DNA from: Maylandia zebra
Taxonomy: Eukaryota; Chordata; Actinopteri; Cichliformes; Cichlidae
Assembly: GCF_041146795.1 (NCBI RefSeq)
Contig: NC_135170.1
Span: 24,298,033 to 24,362,032, forward strand
Direction: 5' to 3'
DNA length: 64,000 nucleotides
Shown: piece by piece, positions 1 to 22,951 of the stretch
Layout of the letters: each line of letters opens with the position of its first letter
How positions within the stretch are numbered: position 1 is the first letter of the stretch
Made by a program: the position numbers and the translations under genes
The notes under the pieces: generated by a model
Databases searched by the model: none
Told to the model about the DNA's origin: nothing
The model's input: only the letters and a program-made list of their open reading frames with translations

Positions 1-2780
1 AGTCATAATAGACCATTTCTTTTCTTTTACAAGCTCACAGTGGAGGCAGCTCATAATCTGTTAGCATATACATCATTCTGCATTGACCAGAGCAAAGGTT
101 CAGTGAAGTCAGCCATGAATTTATGGAGCAGCTTGACAGGACCAGTAACATTATGAAATGAAACTGAGCCTTGGTGATAGGCAACATATTAACCACACCA
201 GTATGCCAGGCAGAAAAACATCCGCTGTTCTTTCCCACGCACCAGGAAAAATTGTTCCCGGTGATGCAGCTGCTACTTTACTCTCCCTTTCGATCGATAC
301 TCTTCTCACTCAGCTCTGCTTCAATATAGTGTTTTCCCAAGTAAAGGCTCTGTAAATTCATGGCTTGGCATGAGTATTCAAAGTCGGGATGTTCCGGGTA
401 TCTGTGCTGCCATGGGCTGATGTTGGTCAGGTGTCTCGGTCAAAGGTCAAACTTCTGGAGTCTTAAAAAAAAGGGGGAAATAGACAATGTGGAAATAAAA
501 ATAAGATATGACAAGCGGTGGGTGGGTGATGTATTGAAGGGTTATTTGCATTTTAAAAAGTCCTCTCCGGTGTCAGGGTTAGGCAGGGTAGAAAGATGAG
601 GGACTGGCACGGATGATTTAGTACCATTAATTTGATATAGAGGTTTTTCTCATGATTGTTTACACTATATTGAATTTCAGCTCTGTGTGGCAGTACTACA
701 GCAGTGCTCTGAGCTAAATGCTAATGTTAGCATGCAAAATTTGCACACAACACAAAGTAAACTGTGTTTGTTTTATGCTTAATCCAGAAACAATAAACCA
801 CTTTATTTTTCGACATCGTGCTTGGAAAATGTAAACTAAAGAAAAAAAAAAGGGTCATTAACGTCACCCTAAGAAAAACACGAACGCCTGCGATGTAAGA
901 CTTTTCATTCAAAGGAAAAAATATGAAACTTGCAGTGTTGCTGAATAAATTCATTATCAAAGTAGTCATCATAGTCTGGATCAGATACTGTAGACACAGA
1001 AGACACTGATACACACCAAGTGTCATCCCTAGTGTCATGAATGTAACCCCCCCCCAAAAAAAATACAAAAACAAAACAAAAAACACGCTGTAACAATTCG
1101 TATGAGGCCTTTTCCAGTATTAGGCGTGGAACCACCTTGAAAACGACTGTTATTACCAGGATTGGTTTATATCTTGACTTTCACCGAGGCTCAAATAACC
1201 AAATATGACGTGTGGAACAAAACCCATGTTGTGAGTGAAACTCACCACTTTTGCAAATCATGCTCAGCTTTCCACTGCAGGAGGAAAAAAATAGGGAAAA
1301 AAAATCAGGTTGTACAGTTCCTGTGTAATATCTGTTACTATTTGGGTGTAAAAAGATTCGATGATCCATGCAGTTCATGTTCACATTAGGTAGACATACA
1401 GCGGTCATTCCTTTTTTCCACTCTGAGTACCCTTGTAAACAAGCCAATTTAATTTAATTTAATTATATTTGAATATGAAAGGACTTTATATTGCAAGGTA
1501 AGACCTTTATGGAAATTGTTATTTTCATAAAAAGAAAATAGCAATTTGATTGTGAGTGGCAGTGGGAACAAAAAACAAACCAAAAACCCTTATACAGAAG
1601 AATCCTCTGTACAAACCAGGGTCAGGAGGGTCACCTTCTGCTTTGACTGCTTTAGGTGATGGGCTAGTAAAGAGAAAAGATCAAAGAGAGGCAACAAACC
1701 ATGTAAGAATTATGACTTGCATGCAGGTCTGGAATCAGAGAAACCCGCAGCTTACATAGAGAGAAGAGGGCAAGCAGAAGACACGTGTACACAAACAAAA
1801 GAAACATATATCAGGTAACCGATGCATTGTTTATTGTCATTGCTTTTTTTCTCTCTTTGCTTTTGCCTCACCATAGTTAGTTAAGGTAGATTGCTGACCT
1901 ATGTGCGGTTCTGCAGGTTTTTCCCTCCACACTTCTGTCATTGTTGAAAAATGCCATGATGTGAAATTTCTTTGGTTTATCAAAAAAAACCAACATCAAA
2001 AGAAACATTGTACTTCTTCTGTATAAATATCCCAAAAGTTGAAATTCCTGTTCTTTGTATACTGTCAACACATTCGTTTCCAAAATAAAGTCTTTGTCTT
2101 AAAATGCCACACTATTACAATAGGCTGTGATGCCAAAAAGGTTTCACAACCACTTGACTATATGTAATTCCTCTACTTATAATACAATAACCTGAATGTT
2201 TCATATGTTTTCTACCTGTAGGAAGTCAATATCAGACTTTCTCCTGGACACTTTGTTTATTTCAGTCAATGTTCTCATCACCTATGCTCTCTTTTGCCCC
2301 AGGTGTGCTTGAATGCCTTCAGTCTGTATATGGGCCTGTTTTTTGTTCTCCTTAAGGCACTTCCACTGTCCCTTTTCTGGCCTTCTCCACAGCTCTCTGC
2401 AGCCTAGGAAACTACTGTTCAATGATAACACAAACCTGAAGGAAACTGGACAAAATCATAATGCAACTAGATGAATGAATAAATCATGCAGTCAATGCTC
2501 TGCGGTGTTTCAACTGCCTTATCAACTCCTGAGGCACTCTCACTAATCTCCCTCAGTTCCTTTGGTGCTCAGTCTACAAACAAAAAGCACAAAAAATAAC
2601 ACATGCTACATCTACTGACTAAGTGAGCCCCAGATTGTAAGTAAAAGATTGCAAAACCATTGTATTCCAAATGATTTTTACTCCTTTTTTAGAAAATTTT
2701 AGGAACATTTTACCCTGTAAATAAATTATATTGTGTTGTATCTTTGAGACCTCAATTTGTGCTTCTCTCTCTCGCAGTCC
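1..2780. other. Non-coding stretch at left edge
   Basis: I find no coding exon here on either strand; open frames are short and lack family resemblance or a consistent splice pattern. The base composition is AT-rich with homopolymer runs, as in fish intergenic DNA or long untranslated regions. A plus-strand AATAAA lies near 2,084 and another near 791, so part of this could be the 3' UTR of a gene off the left edge, but nothing shows it. Confidence 0.5.
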
Positions 2781-2850
2781 AGACAATTGAATCAGTCCTC
2801 CATCAGGAAGAAATAGTTGAGAGGAAGCTTATGAACCTCAAAATGAGATG

Positions 2851-3111
2851 TCATGGAGTGGATCCACTAAGTGATGGTTTTGAAATTTGGCTTTTTCCTG
2901 CTCTGAGATGGCTCTCACAGTAGGGAATAGGGCAAGTCAGGCAGAATTTTAGGGCTTTACTCGGGCTGTCAATGCAGGAATCACATACCATGTCTTGTAG
3001 CAGAAGCATGCTGGACATCTCAACTGTGCAATCTTCCAGTTTGTTTTTGATGTTAACATTGTGTTTATTGCCCTTCAAACTCTCCACTGTATTACCGCTA
3101 AGAGTTGCCAT
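2851..3111 (-). pseudogene. TRIM/finTRIM-type B-box zinc-finger fragment
   Basis: An 86-codon minus-strand frame contains CDSCIDSPSKALKFCLTC followed by PIPYCESHL, the Cys/His spacing and wording of the B-box region of fish TRIM proteins (finTRIM/bloodthirsty type). The frame ends soon after the zinc finger. No RING exon, coiled coil or B30.2 domain is seen in the surrounding few kilobases, so this is most simply a broken fragment of a TRIM gene or a lone exon left by a duplication. TRIM proteins are usually E3 ubiquitin ligases, but this piece could not act as one. Assignment rests on motif spacing only. Confidence 0.5.
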
Positions 3112-5130
3112 GTGTTGTTCTTCGAAACTTGACCCATCTGATCTTTGAGACTGCTTTTGAGCCTAGGGACTGAACATCCTCCCTAGTTCTCAATTACAGA
3201 CTCCAAAACTGACAATTTAATTAAATTTCAGTAAAACTAATATTATCATACAGCAATATCATTTACAGATGACATTTGAGCCATTTTTAAAATTAGTTTT
3301 ATCCACTGAGACAACTTCCTCATTTCCTGTCATGTAGCACAGACGGAACAATGATATTCGGGATCAGCAATCGTGTACTATCACTATGGTGATACAACAA
3401 TGGCGTTTTCACACCTATACTTCGTTAACTCTGGTCAGAATCAGTTGATGTGTTTGTAAACTTGTAGCTTTTTCCTGTTGTTTGGTTTATTTTTTCACAC
3501 AGAGAAAAATCTAAGTGAACTCCAAGCAAATCAAATTGTGTCAGTTTGTTCAGTTTACCCATTGTCCAGATGCAACAAAAGTAGATACAAGAACAATTTG
3601 CTATGTTCTGGACTAATGGAGAACATGGAGAATTTATGTTCTTCTCATGGCTAGTTGCTAGCCCATACAGATCTTAGCACTTCTATAGTACTTTGCCGCA
3701 CTGACAATACAAAGTATATGTGGCTATTGGATGATTTTTAGCTCAAATTTGTAATGTACACTGGGTAACTGGTTCATATTGAGGTCGAATAACATTCATA
3801 CCATAAATGAACCGCTCTGGAGTCTGTTTGGAACGATACAGAAACCACCTTCTTCAAAGCGGCCTTGATGCGGTTAGTGTCAGTCTCTGTTTTGGTCTGC
3901 AAATGAGTGTGATTACTGTGTTCACACCTGCACATATGAACAGCACCAAATGGAAAAATGAACCAGAATTCAATTTACATGGATTAAGCACTGCCGCTGT
4001 GAAAACACCTTATGTGTGTCTTTCAAATACAGACACACACAATTATCTTAGAAGAAGCTTCAAATGCAAACTGTAAACAGGAGATGACTAAAGCAGGATG
4101 TTTAGTGATCAGTCAAAGCTATCTCACTAATGAATGGGCATTCCCAGAAAAATGATATCACACATGAACTCAATCTCACTCATTAGAGCTAATGCTCTGC
4201 ATTATGTAACTGAGGTTTTTTCTGCAATCAGTGTCACTCTGAGTTCAGATGAAATGTTATATAGCAAGAAGTAGTGCATGCACACACCCTTTAAACAAAT
4301 TACATCATTAAAAACATTTTTAATAAGAGTAAATTCAACCTACATTTGTTTACAAAAGTTCAGATAGTAAACATTAAAGTGCTACTGAGCAAAGGTACAT
4401 TAATATAAAGCACTCAGAGTAAACAAAAACAACAAAAACGCAATTTCATGATCCCACTTTAGTCTAATTCTACAGTGACATGTTACAGTGTAGTATGCAC
4501 TTATTAAAAAAATACTGTGGTATTAGATTTTACATCACAAGTGTAATAACAACAAAGGATTGGCCTTCACTACCAGTGGGCTACTCTAGACCTGACGTGG
4601 CTGTCTGTATGTAAACATATACAGAGACAAAATATACAAATACAAGTAAATGTTACTTCAGTTACAAATAGTTATTAAAAATTCTGTTACAGCTGAAATC
4701 ACACTAGTGTATTTCTAACAACATACACTTTTCAGCAAATGCACAGGCACAAGCAATGCAGGCACATGAGGTCCAGGTTCACCCCGAGGGGGTTAAAAGG
4801 TTCAGGGGACACAGACCCCACAATCATCTCTCTGTTAACTGTGCCAAACGGCATACAATGTGCACAGTGCTACACTCAGATAAGGGTCTTTCAGTTTGTG
4901 AAACCATGCAGCACGGGGAACTCCAATAAACCAAACAGAGATATTTTCAGTGATCATCCTGAGCTAAAAAGACAGTAAAGGAATCCTGTTAAGGATTTAT
5001 CTCATGCTTGATATATTCATCATGACAGTGTCCTTTTGGGTTTAACATCCAGCCCATATGTGACATTTACTTTGCAATGCTCCACTAACCTTTAAGGCCG
5101 GATGAGCACACAGCAGGATGGGTGACCACA
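3112..5130. other. Non-coding stretch, probably partly ush1g 3' UTR
   Basis: No coding sequence is recognisable. The right part lies just downstream of the inferred last ush1g exon and may be its 3' UTR; on the minus strand an ATTAAA-type polyadenylation hexamer is present at 4,319-4,324. The left part is featureless AT-rich DNA. Confidence 0.4.
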
Positions 5131-5137
5131 TCTTTCG

Positions 5138-5685
5138 TTATCTGTAGAACAGAAAGAAAAATAATGAATGTTTGTAAAATGAAAGATTCTTTCAAGAGCT
5201 ATAACAATAAGACAACAAAAAAAGTCCAGAAACACAGTTTTGTCTTTGTGTTTTGGCATGTGACCTAATACCGTAAAAGATTGATTTTGATTATTTCAGC
5301 TATACTTTTTTCTATATCCAGCTCTTCAGTTTTAGTGATGATAGCAAAATGCAGACCAGACAAGCATTTTTTCAGGATGGGATGTTTTTGACTTGCAGTC
5401 ATCTGACCTTAGTCACAACTAGGTATGTGCTTCACTAATAAAGACCAAACATTAGGGAGGAAAAGAAATATCTAAGATTCATCAAGACTAATGCAGTAGC
5501 TGATCTATTAAAGTACTAGAACAATAGCAATAGCTACAAATAGAGTTAAAAATTAGCAATAGCTCTACACTATATGTGCAGCACATCAGTTTCATGCTCC
5601 ATAGTGTTTCATATCTGAACTATGTTAAACTGCATTGTCCCTTTTAAAAAAAATAAACTAAAATTGAAACAAAAAATCTCAACAC

Positions 5686-5690
<5 letters not shown>
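5138..5690 (-). other. ush1g: Probable terminal intron and 3' exon of ush1g
   Basis: The ush1g open frame ends GAA TTG TGA, and this stop overlaps a perfect donor, GAATT|GTGAGT, with the intron starting at 5,689. On the same strand a strong acceptor, a pyrimidine tract then CTACAG, lies at 5,142, and the next exon begins ATAACG. Splicing would give GAA TTA TAA, so the protein still ends Glu-Leu-stop with the stop at 5,138-5,140. Seen directly: both splice signals and the codons. Inferred: that the intron is used and that the rest of the last exon is 3' UTR. Confidence 0.55.
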
Positions 5691-12990
<7,300 letters not shown>

Positions 12991-14022
12991 CGCTTATTTA
13001 AAAGGATTAAAAATGGAAACAACTTGAAGCACTGAATTAAAAAAAGATATTCACTTAATACAACCTACACCCATTTAGACATCAATGGATTATTGCTGCC
13101 TTACAGGCAGTTCAAATAAATTTATAACAATAGGATCACAGAAAAAAAGAGGTAACATAAAACCTCAAAAGCATTAAAGCAAAAATTTGTTTCATACCAT
13201 TTGTTTTTTTTCTACTCTGTTTGTTGTGGCCATGCTAGTAAAACTTCCATGACACCCATAGCATACCTTGCATAACAATAAAATGTACTGTATAATATCA
13301 AAACACAGCTGTTTATGAGAAAATAAACCAGTTCCTTTTTTTTTTAGTTTCTTTAGAATTTGTGAGAAAACAAGTCTTATTCTTGGAAACATCCTTTGAA
13401 CTTTACAGAAACATTAAGTCCAAAACACACTCTGTTTGGAGTATTTTTTGCTCGTAGCAGATTTATTGATATTTATGACTCTTTGTAGATCATACTACAG
13501 TGTTTTCTTGGGCATATAAATGTAGTGACTGTCTAGACTGCTCATAGGATCTTGTTGAGACAGGTAGGCTTACAGGTATCCAGTAACTTTTCACTATTTT
13601 TAGCTCATGTCCTGATTTTCGTAAAATCAGGACAGGAGCTTGATTTTCTCTCTGATAAGCGCCATTTTAAAAAAAATAATATTATACAATTCTTTCACCT
13701 GCTCTGTTGTAATTCTTTATTTAGATGGCATGGGATGCTGTTGGTGAATTCAAGAAAAAAAGCACAGCTGATCTAGTTATATTTTAACTGCAGGAGATAT
13801 TTTTTCTGATTTTGAACACATTACACATTATTGTACACACTATGTGTAGTAGAAGTGTGGAAATAGAATTTTGTTTGTTGATTTAAAAATTTGTTTTGTT
13901 TTAGATAAAAAGAAAAAGACCAAATTGTGCTGATTTGGCATTCGGAGAAAAGTTTCTTTTGCGCAGGATCACTCTACTAATAGCAACCAAGACTGGGTGT
14001 GGCTGTTAAACCTGTCTTGTCT
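12991..14022. other. Non-coding spacer before otop2
   Basis: AT-rich sequence with no coding exon recognised. It includes a short perfect hairpin at 13,608-13,634 (12-bp arms TGTCCTGATTTT, 3-nt loop). The otop2 promoter lies at its right end. Confidence 0.5.
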
Positions 14023-14030
14023 TATATAGA
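14023..14030 (+). promoter_or_regulatory. otop2: Candidate TATA box of otop2
   Basis: TATATAGA lies 45-52 bases upstream of the first otop2 ATG. A start about 30 bases downstream of it would leave a short leader before the ATG at 14,075, which supports that start over the internal Met codons at 14,141 and 14,144. Inferred from spacing alone. Confidence 0.4.
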
Positions 14031-14074
14031 AACAAATCCAGCAGAGAACTCACCTGTGAGCAGAGAGAGTAGCC

Positions 14075-16762
14075 ATGTCTATCAGCTCTTGCTATGAGTT
14101 TAACTGTTTGACCACAGGAAATCAATGTGAACCCTGCAGAATGATGGCCCAGGACAAGGAAACAGAGGAGGTCCACCAGTCAAACAACATAAATTCACCT
14201 TGTCAGGAGGGAAGCAAGGATGAACCCGAACTGAAGATCTCTTCTGCAGAAGTTGGGAAGGAAAAAAGCCAAAGTTGGGGATGGATGGGATCTGGGATCA
14301 TATGTGTAAACATTTTGATCCTGGGCAGTGTCTTGGTCACCGGGAGTACTTATGAAGATATAAATATCAAAGCCCCTCACCTGCAGATTTTCCTCATCAT
14401 CATCCTCCTGCTTACCTCCATGTGGATGATTTATTACAGCATCTACACAGCCAGGATTAAAAATGCTGTCAATTACAAGGATGTCCACGCTGGGCCAACT
14501 TGGCTCAGGGGTGAGTAAATGTTCAGTTCAGTTTAAGTATTATTGGGTAGTTTTACGATTTTTCATCCGTTCTACATCTTCTTTCTTTTTTGCTCCTCCA
14601 GGAGGACTTGTGCTGTTTGCAGTCCTCAGCATTATCATGGATATTTTCAAGCTTGCCAGCTATGTTGGATACCTCCACTGTGGTTCTGCAGTTAAAGTTG
14701 CATTTCCCGTGGTGCAAATTGTTTTCACATTTGTGCAGGTAGAAATGAATAATAAAATGCTCCTTACTACATTTAATCTGGTCTTGATGGTTGCAAAATA
14801 ATTATTGTAATAATTGTAAAATCAATTTGTAGACATACTTCTTGTGGGTCCATTCCAAAGACTGCGTGCAGCTACAAAAGAACATTTCTTGGTAGGTAAT
14901 TAAGATATTTCCTACCCCTTTCTTCATCATTGTACTTCCAGGTGGTATCTATTTCGATACAGGGAAAGTAACCTAGTTACTGTAAAATCTGTTGTCCAAG
15001 AAGCTGTGAAAAATATCAGAGTAACTTTATACTGGAAATGCTGCAGCCACTAATTATGCTTTTCACTGTCTATGATTCCCAGACCTTCTGAAGGTCTCTT
15101 TTTAAAAGGAGGCTATAACCAGTAGTTACCATCTGTATTAAAAGGTGTAGAAAAAGTTCTTGTGAATTGTTTTAGTTAAAAAATGATTTAAAAAAACCTC
15201 AAAGGAAGTTCATTTCCTATAACAGTGAAGTAAGAGAACCAGTTTATATTTAAAATTTAGATTTGAAACTCTTTGCTTTAAAAGGAATTTCCATGCTGAT
15301 TAATCAGGATTTAGCTTGAAACTATAACAATAACCGGAAACATTACACTCATAGGTATTATCTGATATGTTTTATGTTGGACTATCTAATCCTTGTTTTA
15401 TTGTACCTTCTTTTTATCCCTCAATATTAGTTGTGGGCTGATGCTCACCCTCTCCACAAATCTGGTTTTGTGGATGACTGCAGTTGCTGAGGAGTCTGTT
15501 CACCAAACGTTAGTTCCCACCAATCTGGACAACATCACTAAACTCACTGGGCGAAGTTTGTACATCAGTAGAGGTAATTAAAGCAGTTTTTAAAAAAATG
15601 TACTAGATAAAAGAGTCGTTATGAAACCACAACATAATTCTTTGGTTTCATGTTTTACAGCAAGTTATGGAGACCGTGAGTGTAAGTGCAGCCACTCTTC
15701 ATGTAGCATCTTCAAGGTTGCCTACTACTACTTGTACCCTTTCAATATCGAGTACAGCCTCTTTGCATCTGCTATGGCCTACATCATGTGGAAAAACGTG
15801 GGTCGATTAGTAGGTGAACATGGCCACGCCAAAATCAAATTCCGTCTTAACGGCATATATATTGGTCCTACTTTTGGAATCCTGTTAGTGATCGCAGGGC
15901 TGGCGACCTTCATTGCATATGAAATGGAAATGAAAAATGAAGATGCAAAAACCAAAGAAGAAGCATTGATGATGCACTTTATCATGAATATAGTCATAGT
16001 GAGCCTCATGTCTATTGTGACTGTGATCGGCATGATGATTTACAGGGTTGATGACCGCGAACACGTGTCAGAAAAAAGTCCCACACGCAACTTGGATGTG
16101 GGGTTGCTGGTCGGAGCCTCACTGGGACAGTTCGTCATAAGCTATTTCAGTATCATAGCCATGATTTCAACAGGAGTCAAAGACCCCCTGAATAGGCTTG
16201 ATCTGTCCTTTGCCATAATTATGGTGATCCAGCTTGGCCTGCAGAACTTTTTCATCATTGAAGGTCTGCATCGGCTGCCTTCTCACAAAGTGAAGGAACC
16301 ATCTGTGATTGTAAATCCTTATGTGGTGGAACCCGGCAATGACATGAACAACCACGAAGGCTCAAACACGAACACAGAGACAAGCCCTGATATGCCAGAA
16401 GATAACCTGCAAGGCGACAAGATACAGTACAAATACAAACCGTTGTGGAAGCGACAAGTGTTGAAGGAGGTCTGCATGTTTTTGCTCATGGGAAACATCA
16501 TTGTGAGTACCTCGTCTCTCGCTGCCTTAAATATGGTTTTTAAAAACTCACTAAATATTAAGGCTCTCTTATTTTTTTTAATTTTTTACAGTTGTGGATC
16601 ATGCCTGCATTCGGTGCTCGTCCTCAGTTTGACCACACCACTGAAACTGAATTCTACAAATTCAACGTATGGGCTCCTGTTGTAAACGTGGGACTTCCTT
16701 TTGGCATCTTTTACCGAATGCATTCGGTTGCCAACCTTTTTGAGGTGTTTCTGATATCATAA
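14075..16762 (+). CDS. otop2: Otopetrin-2 proton channel
   Basis: Six exons: 14,075-14,510, 14,602-14,738, 14,833-14,891, 15,431-15,573, 15,661-16,502 and 16,592-16,762. All have GT-AG introns in matching phase, totalling 595 codons plus stop (human OTOP2 is 562 residues). Otopetrins are 12-helix plasma-membrane channels that conduct protons into the cell. Family signatures include HAGPTWLRGGLVLF, TYFLWVHSKDC, LYPFNIEYSLFAS and the end LPFGIFYRMHSVANLFEV, closest to OTOP2. TM1 is near residues 72-90 and TM2 near 103-122; a hydrophilic loop with many Asn, Glu and Pro residues follows the helix containing LGLQNFFIIEGLHRLP. No frame breaks are seen. The gene lies beside ush1g, as in human 17q25. 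The first Met was chosen because of the TATA box; starting at the internal MMAQDK would shorten the tail by about 22 residues. Polyadenylation may use AATAAA near 17,001. Confidence 0.93.
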
Positions 16763-17083
16763 AATGGAAGCGTGCAACTTGTACAGCTGACTGGGTGGAC
16801 ACTTAAACCATTTATAACCTGTGGTTTGTTCCAATGATTTTTCTTTGCAAATTTCGGTCAAAACTAACTAATGAATACAGCCACTAAGATGTATCTGATT
16901 ATTTTTTATATGAAAATGCACATGTATTTATAATGTTTTCAGAACTGTTTTTGTTTCTGATCTTGTATTAACTGATTTACACTTCAGGCATGTAAGCACA
17001 AAATAAATGCATGCACAAAAAGAAAAAAAAAAGAGTTGTTGTTGTTGTTATTATTAATTCAAGTTTACAATATAAAAGTCCAT

Positions 17084-17289
17084 CCATCCATCCATCCATT
17101 CGCTTCCGCTTATCCTTTTCAGGGTCGCGGAGCCTATCCCAGCTGTCATAGGGCGAAAGGCGGGGTACACCCTGGACAGGTCGCCAGTCTGTCGCAGGGC
17201 CAACACATAGGGACAGACAACCATTCACACTCACATTCACACCTAGTGGCAATTTGGATTATCCAATTAACCTATCCCCACAAGCTGCA
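17084..17289 (+). mobile_element. LINE (L2/Maui-type) 3' fragment
   Basis: About 200 bp opening with a CCATCCATCCATCC run, followed by GCTTATCCTTTTCAGGGTCG and GGCGGGGTACACCCTGGACA, a sequence found in many copies in fish genomes. It lies just past the otop2 polyadenylation region. The exact family is from memory and uncertain; no coding part remains. Confidence 0.6.
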
Positions 17290-17412
17290 TGTGCAATATA
17301 AAAGTCAAAGTAATTATTATTATTTCAGTTTCTCATTTATAGTGATCCCAGCTGTCATAACTATAACCACAAGCAGCCAATACTGTAGTGGTGTATTATT
17401 TTGAAATGACCA

Positions 17413-18130
17413 TTGAAAGCTAGGACTGTTCGATATAACGATATATATCGGAGGACGATATAAAAACGTCTATCGTTTCATTTTACGCTATTGTTTGTTT
17501 CGTGGTGTCGCAAAATAAACTGTTTACGGCAACATTTTTTCATGGTTTTGATGGTCACTGTAGTGGCTATATTAATTTCTTAAAGTTCTCTCTTTCTCTT
17601 ATATTTTATATGACCACACTAGGGACGGACAAGCGCCTGTTTTTATGCATTGTGGTTAGCAACAACGACGGTAACGCCATCGCGTGTCCGCTTGTTTAAG
17701 TTCCACATAAAACTTTCACAATAAAGCTCAAGATCCTGTTGAGATTTTTCAAAATAAACTGAATCACTTGAAAGAGCAGATTATTTACGGATGAGAAGTA
17801 AAAAAGCCGCCAGGTGCTAAAAAATAAACCTTAGACTCAAACGTTAGAACAGGCTTTTCCCCGCGGCACACCGTGTAATAAATACTCACAAAGAAAACGG
17901 TGGCCTTTACAACTTATGTCTTAAAATGTATAGTTTCATGCATCTGTTAAAACACTCGACTCCAGGTACATGACGCGCAGCTGGAAACACTTCCCGCAAG
18001 TCGAGCTGCCCGAGATTCACAGAATTTACAGAAAATGTTATATTTTTGTGATTTATATCGTTATCGGGATGATAGATGTCTTATATCGGGTTATGAGATT
18101 TTGGTCATATCGCACAGCCCTATTGAAAAC
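17413..18130. mobile_element. Complete non-autonomous hAT element with 8-bp target duplication
   Basis: The element spans 17,421-18,122 (702 bp). Its left end TAGGACTGTTCGATAT and right end ATATCGCACAGCCCTA are inverted repeats, and similarity of the termini continues inward through CGATATA-rich blocks. It is flanked by TTGAAAGC (17,413-17,420) and TTGAAAAC (18,123-18,130), an 8-bp direct repeat with one mismatch, which is the hAT signature. No transposase frame is present, so it would have been moved in trans. Confidence 0.82.
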
Positions 18131-18805
18131 AGTGAAGACCTTACAATAAATACGACTAGTCAGATCTGCTTTGCCCACGTCTTTTCCTGTATAGCTTAAG
18201 AAAAAAAAAACGAATGAAAAAAATCATCTCCCAACCACCACACACACAAACGAAAAGAATCGGTCAGAAATGTTCACATTTCTAACTTCACTAGCGATTT
18301 AAATGGTGCTATAAATACAGAACTTTTTTATGTCGAATCACTGGCTGCATTAGTTTTGGGGGGTTTACGCCCTTCTGTTTGAAGACTATAGATAGATTAT
18401 AGATGCCATAATAATTGAAAAAATACATCCCAGCGTTACCTTTGTACTGGCCCAGTGACTGTAAAGAGAGTTGTGACGACTCACCTGCTCTGACACGCGC
18501 CGGTGTTGTAGTGTAATGACCAATTAACTTTCGCCTCTCGAGTTCCTTGCCCTTACTGCCCTTTTTAAAAATTACAAAACAAATAAGTTAAAACGCAACA
18601 AAGAAAACGCTTTCCCAGAGCCCGTACAGCAGATAGGCTACTTATTAATACAACAAGCTTAAAACATAAACGGATAATCTACGTATTTGGGAGTGTTGTG
18701 CTTACCTTTGTGTCTGGCAAATTCAAAGCCACACCTTCGCGGGGTCCTTAGCACACGGGTTTGTTTACTACACGTCACCAGGAAGTAGAGCTTTCTGGTG
18801 CCAAA
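18131..18805. other. tvp23 5' flank with minus-strand splice-donor-like sites
   Basis: No coding exon is recognised. On the minus strand, good donor sequences CAAAG|GTAAGC (near 18,707) and GAGCAG|GTGAGT (near 18,482) occur upstream of and divergent from tvp23. They would fit a divergent non-coding transcript sharing a bidirectional promoter around 18,720-18,800. This is inference from splice-site look-alikes only. Confidence 0.3.
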
Positions 18806-21696
<2,891 letters not shown>

Positions 21697-21699
21697 AGT

Positions 21700-22344
21700 C
21701 AGCTGCTGGATGGGCCTGTTTCTTATTAAAAAAAAAAGGTGTTTGGTCTTCTTTCACAGCACATGGGTGATTTCAATTCCAGGAAGAGGATTTGGATAAG
21801 GAAATCATTCCTTTTATCTTGAGGGTGTGCCACTTTGTAGCCTTTGACAACTCATGCATTTTTGTAGCCTCATGGAAAAATACATTTTACTGTGCATTAT
21901 TGGGAAAATGTATGTAATTACCTGCTACCTACCCTTTTTATGGTGTTTGATATTGGGTATTGTAAAGACAAAGTGTTTTGCAGTTTAGCTGTAAATTTAT
22001 ACAAAAGTTGGTCATTTTTGTTAAGGTATGTTTATGGGAAATTATATGTTATGGTAAATAAGAAAATAAAGGTTTACTGTCATTTTTGGGTTGAAATTTG
22101 AATCTTACCATTGTGGTAGTCCAAATATATTATTGTCGTCAAAAAGTATTTAAAAGGCTTAGGAAAGATTCAGCATGTCTATACTCTCTTAAAACACTCT
22201 TGTATGTGTCATGAGATTTCGTCATGTGACCCATCAGATTTCATAGAGCCAGGGACTATTATCTTGTGGTGCTTTCCACCAATAAGAATGTCAAAACTAT
22301 GAAATGGGTATTGACTTTCTTAGCTGCTCATTAACGCAAGGAAA
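21700..22344. other. tvp23 3' UTR and spacer
   Basis: Probable tvp23 3' UTR up to about 22,085 (AATAAA near 22,066), then short AT-rich spacer. No other gene is seen. Confidence 0.5.
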
Positions 22345-22951
22345 AGTAACAGTAAGTCAAACAAATAACCACTTGTTATTACCAAGGCATACAGAAGTCC
22401 AAACCAGGTGCCACTGTTGCCAGCTAAGAGGAGGAAACTGTGGCTACAATTTTCATGCAAATTGAACAATAGACGATTGTCTCAATTTCTGCTGTAGCAC
22501 TCCGATACTAGGTTAGAATATGGCATAAACAGCATGAAAGTATGGATTCATCTTGCCTCCTGTCAAGGAGGTGGCGGCGTAATGGTATACAGGATCATTT
22601 CTTGGCACACTTTGGGTCCCTTAGTACCCACTGCCACGAAGCTGAAATGATCTCAAACTGGTTTCCTGAACATGACAAAGAGTTCACTGTACTCAAATGG
22701 CCTGCGCAGTCACCTGATCGCAATCTCAATAGGGCATCTTTGGAACGTGCTGGAAGGAGAGATTTTCACCATTGAAGTGAAACTGACAAATCTCCAGCCA
22801 GCATGTAATGGTATCATGTCAATGTGGACCAGAACCTCTAAAGATAGTTTCCAGCACTGTGTTGAATATTCCATGAATAAGGCAGTTCTGGCAAAAGAAA
22901 CCCCAACCCAGTACTTGAAAGCTGTACCTAATAATGTGCCTGATGACTGTA
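22345..22951 (+). mobile_element. Tc1-like transposon relic (family 2)
   Basis: The 3' half of a Tc1-type transposase: a broken frame reads FPEHDKEFTVLKWPAQSPD, the motif just before the third catalytic residue region, then degenerate LWNVLEGE. The sequence continues to GTACCTAATAATGTG near the terminal repeat. The transposase frame is interrupted and part of the body is deleted. Another relic of the same family lies at 60,411-61,121. Confidence 0.8.

Noticed and set aside
4739-4978. 79-codon plus-strand frame
   Set aside because: No recognisable domain, low-complexity start, and no splice or promoter signals; probably chance.
13608-13634. Short hairpin with 12-bp arms before otop2
   Set aside because: Short, AT-rich and isolated; expected by chance at this scale.
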